Assembly (NCBI GenBank): GCA_964457225.1
Contig: CAYWEM010000004.1
Location: forward strand, 124,001-188,000
DNA from: CAYWEM01 sp964457225
GTDB taxonomy: Bacteria; Acidobacteriota; Aminicenantia; UBA2199
DNA length: 64,000 nucleotides
Direction: 5' to 3'
In this document: positions 17,290-24,592 of the stretch, one piece after another
Layout: each line of letters begins with the position of its first letter
Numbering within the stretch: position 1 is the stretch's first letter
Notes under the pieces: generated by a model
Seen by the model: only the letters and a program-made list of their open reading frames with translations
The model's database searches: none
Told to the model about the DNA's origin: nothing
Made by a program: the position numbers and the translations under genes

Positions 17290-19030
17290 TCTGTTCCTCC
17301 CTGCTGCATTTGAGTGAATTCACGAATGATTTCTTTTGCCCCATAAGTTCGATTATTCGGGCGTGATTCTTTTCCTTTTCCGCATTTCTGATAAGACGGT
17401 TCAGCTCACTCAGTTTCTTTTTGTTCAATCTGTTCTGCAGAGAAACTACCGCATTGCTGATTCGATCCTCGATGTCGGGGTAAACGGCTGCTCCGCTCAA
17501 TTCAACGCAAAGATCCACGTAAAGCGCCTTTTCGGCTGTATCTAGTCCAGCGGAAAGTCGATTATGCGGAAAAGCACCTTCCTGCCCGTCAAGCTTGAAC
17601 ATGCTGTTGAGGATGTTTTTTATGGCCAGCATGGCAAGCAGTTCGGGAGAAAAAAAACACTTGATTTCAGCCAGGAGGTCCGGCCGGGCTATCAGGGACC
17701 GCAGCAATTCCATTTCAGCTACGCTTACCTGCAGCGGAGAAACAGTCCTGAAAGAATTGTCGGGTAGAAAACCCTTGGCTGAAACGGGTTTGTATTCCAG
17801 CTGGAAAAAATCAGCCGCGGCCATCATGTACTCGTTCCGGACAATCTCATCCGGAATTTTTTCCAGAATCGAAGTGACCTGGTTGTAAGCGGTGCTTTTT
17901 TCCTGGGGCCGACTCAAATCAAACTTGCCCGCAGCTCGGCGTAAAAGGAAGTCAATAGCCTCGGAAGCCTGCTCAATTGCCTTGGCAACCGCTTCAGGAC
18001 CCGCATTGCGAACCATTTCGTCCGGATCCTTGAAATTTCCGCAGTCGACCACCCGGGGAAAAACTCCCTGCATAAAGGCTTTTTCCAATGAACGCTGGGT
18101 CGCCTCCCGGCCGGCTTCATCCGCATCATAAAAAATGAAAATCGAAGAAGAGAAGCGTTTCAGCAGATAAACCTGTTTTTCCGTTAGCGCCGTTCCCAGT
18201 GAGGCGACCGTGTTTTTGAACCCGGCCTGAAACAGGCAGATCTGATCAAGGTAGCCTTCCACCAGGATAAGCGCTTTTTCCCGGCGAATGAATTCCTTGG
18301 CCAGATGTAAAGCAAAAAGATGATCACCTTTACGGTAAACCGGTGTTTCCGGAGAATTCAGATATTTTGGATTTCCCGGGCCTGAATCACCCAGGACCCG
18401 ACCGCCGAAAGCCACTGTTTTTCCGGTTTCCGAAAAAATCGGAAAAATTATCCGCTTGCGGAAGCGGTCGTAAGCCGCACTCAATTCCTTTTTCTGAACC
18501 AGTCCCAGTTCGATCGCCTTTTCCAATCTGCACCCCTTTCGGGCCAGAAAGCGCCATAAAGCATCGCTTTCTCCAGGTGCCAGGCCCAGTGCATACAGGG
18601 AAACCGTCTCCGGCTTAATACCCCGCAGGCGGAAAAATTCTCCGCCTTCATGGGCATCAGCCCGCAGCTGCTCCTGGAAAAACGTCAAGGCCAGTTCGTT
18701 GAGATCCTGATAAGCGGCTTTGTCTACGGAGGATTTCCCCGGCATGTCTCTCTTGGGCAGTTGAACAGCGAATTTTTCAGCCAGGAAGCGGATGGCATCG
18801 GGAAATGAAAGTTTCTCCATTTCCTGAACCAAGGAAATCTGATCACCGAAAACATGGCAACCGTAGCATTTATAAGTGTTTTTTTCCGGAAATACTATGA
18901 AGGAAGGAGTTTTTTCCTGGTGAAAAGGGCAAAGTGCCTTGAAATTACTGCCGGCCGGTTGAAGGTTCAGGTATAGAGACGCCACATCGATTATCGAAAC
19001 TCTTTCCTTGATTGTTTCTTTAGCGTCCAT
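17261..19030 (-). CDS. dnaG: DNA primase DnaG
   Basis: Makes RNA primers at the replication fork. The N-terminal zinc finger (CPFHQEKTPSF and CYGC, residues about 35-60), catalytic core and TOPRIM domain (LILVEGYLDQI, then FYDADEAG) are all present. The C-terminal helicase-interacting region is present, giving 589 residues. The ATG has no clear Shine-Dalgarno site and no -10 box at the leaderless position. It overlaps rpoD by 29 bases. Confidence 0.95.
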   Translation of the reverse strand: MDAKETIKERVSIIDVASLYLNLQPAGSNFKALCPFHQEKTPSFIVFPEKNTYKCYGCHVFGDQISLVQEMEKLSFPDAIRFLAEKFAVQLPKRDMPGKSSVDKAAYQDLNELALTFFQEQLRADAHEGGEFFRLRGIKPETVSLYALGLAPGESDALWRFLARKGCRLEKAIELGLVQKKELSAAYDRFRKRIIFPIFSETGKTVAFGGRVLGDSGPGNPKYLNSPETPVYRKGDHLFALHLAKEFIRREKALILVEGYLDQICLFQAGFKNTVASLGTALTEKQVYLLKRFSSSIFIFYDADEAGREATQRSLEKAFMQGVFPRVVDCGNFKDPDEMVRNAGPEAVAKAIEQASEAIDFLLRRAAGKFDLSRPQEKSTAYNQVTSILEKIPDEIVRNEYMMAAADFFQLEYKPVSAKGFLPDNSFRTVSPLQVSVAEMELLRSLIARPDLLAEIKCFFSPELLAMLAIKNILNSMFKLDGQEGAFPHNRLSAGLDTAEKALYVDLCVELSGAAVYPDIEDRISNAVVSLQNRLNKKKLSELNRLIRNAEKEKNHARIIELMGQKKSFVNSLKCSREEQIEQVINHGE

Positions 19031-19083
19031 AAAACCAAAAAGAAATTGCCATGATCTCCCTCACTCGACGACAGGTTGATCGG

Positions 19084-19641
19084 TCAAAAAGATATGATCA
19101 GTGTAATACCGGCTTGAAGTCCACCCAGGTCAATTGAAGAAGGAGAATTGGTCGGATTGACCAGCAGGCGGTCATACCTGACCCCGATGTCAAAGCCGAT
19201 ATTGGCGGACAATTTCAATTCCAGCCCCCCCTCGTAAGAGATGTCATTGGCCGTTCCCTTGACCTGCCCGATGGCCGCTTCCTCCTTGTAGCGAAGATAA
19301 GTGTATCCGGCGCCGATGTATGGCTGCAAGACCTTCGTTTTCAACTGGTAGCGCAATGAAACCGTGGCCGGATTGAGTACCAGGACGGTGATTTCCTCGG
19401 AAAAGGTGGTTTTTGAAACAAATTCACAATGTGAATAAGAAAACCACAGGTAAAAGCCTCGCCACAGGTTTATTGCCCCCCGGCCGCCGAAAATCAGCTC
19501 AGCATCCTTGTATATCTCTTCCAGCATGGGATCATTTGTCCTAAAATAGCCGGCATAAGGCCCGATTTTGATCATTTGGCCGGATAAAAACACTGGCAAT
19601 GTCAAAATGATTATGGCGAATACAAGGATTGTTCTTTTCAT
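19084..19641 (-). CDS. Small outer-membrane beta-barrel protein
   Basis: A 185-residue protein with a clear signal peptide cut near SGQ (about residue 21). It is followed by alternating amphipathic strands and a C-terminal phenylalanine, as expected for an eight-stranded OmpW/OmpX-like barrel. A glycine-rich strand (YIGAGYTYLRYKEE) is near residue 108. The gene starts leaderless from a TATAAT promoter. Function is unknown. Confidence 0.8.
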   Translation of the reverse strand: MKRTILVFAIIILTLPVFLSGQMIKIGPYAGYFRTNDPMLEEIYKDAELIFGGRGAINLWRGFYLWFSYSHCEFVSKTTFSEEITVLVLNPATVSLRYQLKTKVLQPYIGAGYTYLRYKEEAAIGQVKGTANDISYEGGLELKLSANIGFDIGVRYDRLLVNPTNSPSSIDLGGLQAGITLIISF

Positions 19642-19647
19642 TCTACA

Positions 19648-19656
19648 ATTATAGCA
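19648..19656 (-). promoter_or_regulatory. Extended -10 promoter of the small barrel gene (leaderless)
   Basis: Minus-strand TGC-TATAAT, a perfect extended -10, with +1 exactly on the A of ATG 19641. The -35 region is poor. Confidence 0.7.
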
Positions 19657-19688
19657 TTAATTTGTAAAAAGCAAAGCTGGAATCCGCC

Positions 19689-20726
19689 CTAGCGATGTTT
19701 TCGGTCACGGCGGCCGAAAGCGCGGGAAAAGCTGTTCAGACGCAAATCGTGATAGTTGTTTTCCGGAAAAGCCAAGAATTTTTCATAGCCGTGCCAGGCC
19801 ACCATGGCAGCATTGTCTGTGCAGTAAACCGGAGCCGGTATATACACTTTCCTCCCTTCCCGGTTCGCGGCCTGAACAAATTTTTCCCGAAGTATTGAGT
19901 TTCGACTGACTCCCCCGCTGACTATTATTGAACTGCAGCCGCAATCAGCAGCCAGGGTCATGGTTTTTTCCACCAGGTAATCGGCGATCGCCCGAACAAA
20001 AGATGCAATCAGAGCGGAAAAATCATTGGAGTCCCCGGAAATACCCTTTTCGGCGGCCAGGCGGAATAAAGCTGTTTTATAGCCTGAAAAGGAAAAATCA
20101 TTTGAGCCGTCCGTCATTTTCGGTACGGAAAAAGAAAAGGGGGCATCGGTCGCGGCCAGAGCGATTCTTTCCAGCAGCGGACCGCCTGGGTACCCCAGGG
20201 AAAAATACTTGGCCGCCTTATCAAGGACTTCCCCGGCTGCATCATCCCTGGTTCTGGCAATCAATTCCGAATTGAAGCGCTCTATTTGATAAAAAACACT
20301 TGTATGACCTCCGGATACAACCAGGGCGATCAAAGGGAATTCAATATTTCGATTCTCTATATGCGCGGCTTCCACGTGCGCCTGGAGGTGATCAACGCCG
20401 ACCAGCGGAATACCATCCGTAAAGGACCAGCCCTTGGCAAAAGACAAGCCCACCAGCAATGAGCCGATTAAACCCGGTCCCTGGGTAACAGCCAGTAAAT
20501 CAATTTCTTTTCTCCGGCAACCACTGGCGTTCAAAACCTTTTTTACCAGCAGGTCGATTACTTCGTAATGGTTGCGGGAGGCGATCTCCGGAACTATGCC
20601 TCCATAGCGGGCATGCAAAGGCACCTGGGATTTAATTTCCTGGTGCAGGACCCGTTGACTGCCACCCCTTTCTATCAGTGCAACGGCAGTTTCATCACAG
20701 GATGATTCGATTCCCAGCACGATCAT
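19689..20726 (-). CDS. tsaD: tRNA N6-threonylcarbamoyladenosine transferase TsaD
   Basis: Transfers threonylcarbamoyl to A37 of tRNAs reading ANN codons. The N-terminus VLGIESSCDETAVAL, the metal-binding HLQAHVEAAH near residue 110 and the C-terminal DNAAMVAWHGYE are hallmarks. The length (345 residues) is normal. The ATG overlaps the pdxA stop by four bases, making it the third gene of an hfq-pdxA-tsaD unit. Confidence 0.96.
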   Translation of the reverse strand: MIVLGIESSCDETAVALIERGGSQRVLHQEIKSQVPLHARYGGIVPEIASRNHYEVIDLLVKKVLNASGCRRKEIDLLAVTQGPGLIGSLLVGLSFAKGWSFTDGIPLVGVDHLQAHVEAAHIENRNIEFPLIALVVSGGHTSVFYQIERFNSELIARTRDDAAGEVLDKAAKYFSLGYPGGPLLERIALAATDAPFSFSVPKMTDGSNDFSFSGYKTALFRLAAEKGISGDSNDFSALIASFVRAIADYLVEKTMTLAADCGCSSIIVSGGVSRNSILREKFVQAANREGRKVYIPAPVYCTDNAAMVAWHGYEKFLAFPENNYHDLRLNSFSRAFGRRDRKHR

Positions 20727-21688
20727 GATACATCCCCGGGCGAACCGGCGTCTCCTTTCAGCAAGTCCGAAGCCAATCGCAGTGCGGCAAGCATACTGCC
20801 TGGGTCAGCCCGTCCCTGGCCGCTGATTTCTTCGGCTGTACCGTGATCCGGCGAAGTGCGGATAAAAGGCAGGCCCAAAGACAGTTGCGCCCCCCGGTTG
20901 AAATTGATCATCTTAAAGGGTAACAAAGCCTGATCATGGTACCAGGCCAGGGCCACCGCGTTTCTCATTTTAGCTGCCTGCAAAAACGCCGTGTCAGGAG
21001 ATAACGGCCCCGTCACGGTAATCACTTCCGGCAAGCTTTTCAGAGCCGGAATTATGATATCTCTTTCCTCAAGGCCCATACTGCCGCCTTCACCACTGTG
21101 CGGATTCAGTCCGGGGCAGATCAGAGGGAAACTGCGTTTAAACAGTTTTTTCAATTCCCGGTCAGTCCGGATGATAAAATCGATGATCCTGCTTTTCTGA
21201 AAATGCCGCCAGAGTTCTTGCAGGGGGATATGGGTGGTGAAAAGTGCGGTTTTAAGGTCATCGGACCAGAAACACATGATCAGATTGTAATTGCAGGCTC
21301 TGGCCAGGTAATCACTGTGCCCCAGATAGGGTACTCCGGCCGCCAGCCATCTATGCTTGGCCACAGGTCCGGTAACCAATCCGGCGATCAATCCTGCCTG
21401 GGCCAGAGAAACGGCATCGACAAAAGAATCAAATGAAACTGCGGCGGGGTGAGCCTGAGAAATTGGAGCCAGGCGGTATACCCGGCCGTCTTCAAGTATA
21501 TCCAGGTCATTTTCTTTTACCGGATCGGCGGCCGGGAAATCTTCAGGACAACCCAGCAAAAGAAGCGGTCCGGAATGGGAAAAACTCGCCAATGCACGTG
21601 CCAGAATTTCCGGGCCGATCCCTTGATGATCACCACAGGTAACGGCAAGAACCTTGTTCTTAATCGGGATTTTCGGCTCCCCGATCAT
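20723..21688 (-). CDS. pdxA: 4-hydroxythreonine-4-phosphate dehydrogenase PdxA
   Basis: Oxidises 4-phosphohydroxythreonine in DXP-dependent pyridoxal-phosphate synthesis. It has GDHQGIGPEIL near residue 19, the metal histidine in VAKHRWLAAG, CPGLNPHSGEGG near 196 and YHDQALLPFK near 250. The first motif has histidine where GDP is usual. It starts inside the 3' end of hfq (29-base overlap). A related acid dehydrogenase role cannot be excluded because no other pdx gene is present. Confidence 0.9.
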   Translation of the reverse strand: MIGEPKIPIKNKVLAVTCGDHQGIGPEILARALASFSHSGPLLLLGCPEDFPAADPVKENDLDILEDGRVYRLAPISQAHPAAVSFDSFVDAVSLAQAGLIAGLVTGPVAKHRWLAAGVPYLGHSDYLARACNYNLIMCFWSDDLKTALFTTHIPLQELWRHFQKSRIIDFIIRTDRELKKLFKRSFPLICPGLNPHSGEGGSMGLEERDIIIPALKSLPEVITVTGPLSPDTAFLQAAKMRNAVALAWYHDQALLPFKMINFNRGAQLSLGLPFIRTSPDHGTAEEISGQGRADPGSMLAALRLASDLLKGDAGSPGDVS

Positions 21689-21986
21689 CCGCGAATTCCG
21701 GGTTTTTGTAGATGTACTTGATCTGGCTCTTAAACAGAATCAGGTTTTCCCCGTTTTCTTTCTTTATCTTGATGCATTTTTCATCGTACCATTCCAGGAT
21801 GCCCTTCAGAGTTTCTCCGTCCGTCAACTGCAGCACCAGGTGAGTGCGGTTGTTCATCTGTTTTATGTAGTAATAGTTTTCCGCATGGGTCTTGTAGGGT
21901 GGAGGCGGCTTTCTCTTACTTTCCTTTTGCGCATTCTGCTTGATTTGTCTGAAATTGGGTTTTATCAGCTTGCGGGTCATAGTCAT
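21660..21986 (-). CDS. hfq: Divergent Hfq-like RNA chaperone
   Basis: A 108-residue protein with a 35-residue basic, proline-containing N-terminal extension and then an Sm-like domain of Hfq type. Sm1 is TDGETLKGILEWYDEKCIKIKK and Sm2 is LFKSQIKYIYK. The usual YKHA motif reads FKSQ, so the lysine is kept but the histidine is lost, and the N-terminal Gln-Asp pair reads Ala-Glu. ATG follows GGAGGAG by six bases. Sm-fold assignment is firm; RNA-chaperone function is inferred. Confidence 0.8.
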   Translation of the reverse strand: MTMTRKLIKPNFRQIKQNAQKESKRKPPPPYKTHAENYYYIKQMNNRTHLVLQLTDGETLKGILEWYDEKCIKIKKENGENLILFKSQIKYIYKNPEFADDRGAENPD

Positions 21987-22015
21987 GACTGCTCCTCCAA
22001 GGGTCCTTGGCCATA

Positions 22016-22043
22016 ATTATAGAAGATAATGACAAATTGTCAA
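22016..22043 (-). promoter_or_regulatory. Promoter of hfq-pdxA-tsaD
   Basis: Minus strand TTGACA (22038-22043), 16 bases, TATAAT (22016-22021), both hexamers perfect. Start near 22009 gives a 22-base leader carrying GGAGGAG. Confidence 0.85.
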
Positions 22044-22068
22044 GAAAAAAAAGGCTTTTCCATGCGTA

Positions 22069-22097
22069 TTGCCAAATACTCATACTGCGGCTAAAAT
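22069..22097 (+). promoter_or_regulatory. Leaderless promoter of HD-GYP/purH
   Basis: TTGCCA (22069-22074), 17 bases, TAAAAT (22092-22097), with +1 at 22104, one base before the ATG at 22105. Confidence 0.7.
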
Positions 22098-22104
22098 GTC
22101 AGTC

Positions 22105-23076
22105 ATGAGCGCTTCAGACAAGATGTCTCTTTATTTCTTTCCCGTGGCCCTGAAAAAAATATCTCCTGAGTCCATCCCGACTTTCAACCTCTACCTGCAG
22201 GTCAACGGGCGCTTCGTTTTGTACCGCAACAAGAACCTCGTTATATCAAGCATGGACATTGCCCGGCTTATAGAAACCGGCAATGAAGTTCTATTCGTTC
22301 ACAACAACGAACGAAAAAAGTACCGGGAATACCTGGAAATCGGCCTGCCGCAAACAATGGAATCCCCCGCCGTCCCGGCCAAACGCAAAGCCGAAGTACT
22401 GTATGAAGCGGCGGTAAACGTCATATCGGATGTTTTCGCGGATCCGCGCTCGGAAATAGTAGTAAAACGATCAAAGGAAATAGTAAGACAGACGGTGGAC
22501 TTCATTCTCAACACCAACGATGCCCTGCAGAACCTGCTGCTCATTCGCGAACACGATTTCTATACTTTCACCCATTCGGTGAATGTCTGTACTTTCCTGG
22601 TCGCCCTGGCCAAGGAAAAGGGAATACACGATCAGAAAGTACTCAGGGAAATTGGGGAGGGCGGTTTATTGCACGATTTGGGGAAAAGCATGGTGCCGGC
22701 CGAGATAATCAACAAGCACGGTCCCTTGAACAAAAGCGAATGGGAGATCATGAAAAAGCATCCGGAGTACGGCCGTAAAATTTGCCGCGAATCCAGGGAG
22801 ATTTCCGATTTAAGTCTTTCCATTATCGGCCAGCACCATGAAAAACTGAACGGCACGGGATACCCCGAAGGAAAAGCCGATTCAGATCTGAATGTTTTTG
22901 CCAGAATGGTTTCAATAGTCGACGTCTACGATGCTGTTACCACCAACCGCTCTTACCAAAGGGCGCACTCACCTCTGGAAGCGGCAAAAATTCTCTTGGG
23001 TAAAAAAGAAGAACTGGATGAAGAATTGCTGACAACTTTTATCAGGATGATAGGAAAAAAGCAGGAGAACAAATGA
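22105..23076 (+). CDS. HD-GYP domain phosphodiesterase
   Basis: A 323-residue protein likely to hydrolyse cyclic di-GMP. A poorly conserved N-terminal domain (about 1-120) precedes an HD-GYP domain with HSVNVCTFLVALA, LLHDLGKSMVP and the family-defining HHEKLNGTGYPEG. No membrane segment or receiver domain is seen. In-frame codons at 22069 and 22096 lie within the promoter, so 22105 is chosen. Its stop overlaps purH as ATGA, an unusual pairing of signalling and purine genes. Confidence 0.88.
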   Translation: MSASDKMSLYFFPVALKKISPESIPTFNLYLQVNGRFVLYRNKNLVISSMDIARLIETGNEVLFVHNNERKKYREYLEIGLPQTMESPAVPAKRKAEVLYEAAVNVISDVFADPRSEIVVKRSKEIVRQTVDFILNTNDALQNLLLIREHDFYTFTHSVNVCTFLVALAKEKGIHDQKVLREIGEGGLLHDLGKSMVPAEIINKHGPLNKSEWEIMKKHPEYGRKICRESREISDLSLSIIGQHHEKLNGTGYPEGKADSDLNVFARMVSIVDVYDAVTTNRSYQRAHSPLEAAKILLGKKEELDEELLTTFIRMIGKKQENK

Positions 23077-24584
23077 AAACTGCATTGATAAGCGTTTTCG
23101 ACAAGCAGGGTATTGAAGGCATCGCCCGTCAGCTCATTGAAGTCGGCTGGCGGATACTCTCAACCGGCGGTACTGCCAAGCACCTGCTTGAACATGGGCT
23201 GTCAGTTATTGACATTGCAGAAATGACCGGCTTTCAGGAAATGCTGGGAGGCCGGGTAAAAACTCTCCATCCATACGTATTCGCCCCCATCCTGGCCCGG
23301 CCCGATGAAATGAAGCTGGGGCCCGGTCGGGATTTCCCCGTCGAGCGCATCGATCTGTTGATAATTGACTTTTACCCCTTTGAAAAGGCTTGTCTTGACA
23401 AAAAACTCAACGATGCGGCAAAAATTGAAATGATTGATGTCGGTGGCCCATCAATGGTCAGGGCTGCAGCCAAAAACCATCAACACGTAATCGTGGTGGT
23501 CGATCCCCAGGAGCGTGATCAGATAGTCAGCTTGCTGGCGGCAGGCCAGGAAATCACCATGGCCGAGCGCCGTCGCCTGGCCCGCAAAGCATTCGCGCTC
23601 ACTGCGGCCTATGATGCCCGCATAGCCGAATACCTGGCCCCCGCCAATCCCGGCGACCAGACCGTCAACCTGGCCGGTCGCCTTTTCCAGCCGCTCCGAT
23701 ATGGCGAAAACCCGCACCAGTTGGCTGCCCTTTACCAAATCGACTCTGAATCCGCTTTTTTGAAAATGAGGCAACTCCAGGGAAAAGAACTCAGCTATAA
23801 CAATCTTCTCGACAGTTCCGCGGTTTACGAGATGCTCAATGAATTCCCCGGGCGAGATCATTTCGCGGTGATCGTCAAGCATCAGAACCCCTGCGGGGCC
23901 GCGATCTGTTCAAGCCAGCCCCCGGCCTGGGAAAAAGCCTGGAACGCAGACACACAGTCGGCTTTTGGAGGAATCGCCGGTTTTAACAAGGAATTGAACG
24001 CCGCCTGCGCCGAACGCCTGCAATCGTTGTTTCTCGAAGTAATCCTGGCTCCGGCTTTTTCTCCCGAGGCCCGGCGGATACTGACAACTAAAAAAAACCT
24101 GCGCCTGCTGGAAATTCCCCTGGGCTACCACGATTCCCGCAACCTGAGGTCAGTACCGGGGGGCTTCCTGCTGCAGACCACTGATCGCGGAGCTGAGCCC
24201 ATTTTTACAGTTAAAACTTCAAGGCAGCCAAACAACCGTGAATGGCGGGACCTGAAATTTGCCTGGCGCCTGATCAAGTTCATCAAGTCAAACGGAATTA
24301 TTCTGGTGAAAAATGGAGCTCTTTGCGGAGTGGGAGCTGGCCAGATGAGCCGGATCGACGCGGTGAACATCGCCCTGCAAAAAAGCGCCGCCGAATGCCG
24401 CGGTGCCGTTCTGGCTTCCGATGCATTTTTCCCCTTCAATGACGCGGTAGCGGTCGCCTCAGCTCGTGGAGTCAAAGTGCTGGTCGAACCGGGCGGTTCA
24501 ATCCGTGACCAGGAAGTAATCGAGGCCGCGGAAAAAGCTGGGATTTCCCTGGTTTTTACCGGAGTGCGCCATTTCAGGCATTAA
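23073..24584 (+). CDS. purH: Bifunctional AICAR formyltransferase / IMP cyclohydrolase PurH
   Basis: Catalyses the last two steps of IMP synthesis; 503 residues. The cyclohydrolase domain has ISVFDKQG, STGGTAKHL, GRVKTLHP and MIDVGGPSMVRAAAKNH. The formyltransferase domain has LRYGENPHQ, the catalytic KHQNPCGAA and SDAFFPFND. In the cyclohydrolase half the usual HGG after KTLHP reads FAP, and NLYPF reads DFYPF. The start overlaps the HD-GYP stop. Confidence 0.95.
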   Translation: MKTALISVFDKQGIEGIARQLIEVGWRILSTGGTAKHLLEHGLSVIDIAEMTGFQEMLGGRVKTLHPYVFAPILARPDEMKLGPGRDFPVERIDLLIIDFYPFEKACLDKKLNDAAKIEMIDVGGPSMVRAAAKNHQHVIVVVDPQERDQIVSLLAAGQEITMAERRRLARKAFALTAAYDARIAEYLAPANPGDQTVNLAGRLFQPLRYGENPHQLAALYQIDSESAFLKMRQLQGKELSYNNLLDSSAVYEMLNEFPGRDHFAVIVKHQNPCGAAICSSQPPAWEKAWNADTQSAFGGIAGFNKELNAACAERLQSLFLEVILAPAFSPEARRILTTKKNLRLLEIPLGYHDSRNLRSVPGGFLLQTTDRGAEPIFTVKTSRQPNNREWRDLKFAWRLIKFIKSNGIILVKNGALCGVGAGQMSRIDAVNIALQKSAAECRGAVLASDAFFPFNDAVAVASARGVKVLVEPGGSIRDQEVIEAAEKAGISLVFTGVRHFRH

Positions 24585-24592
24585 TAAAGCCG

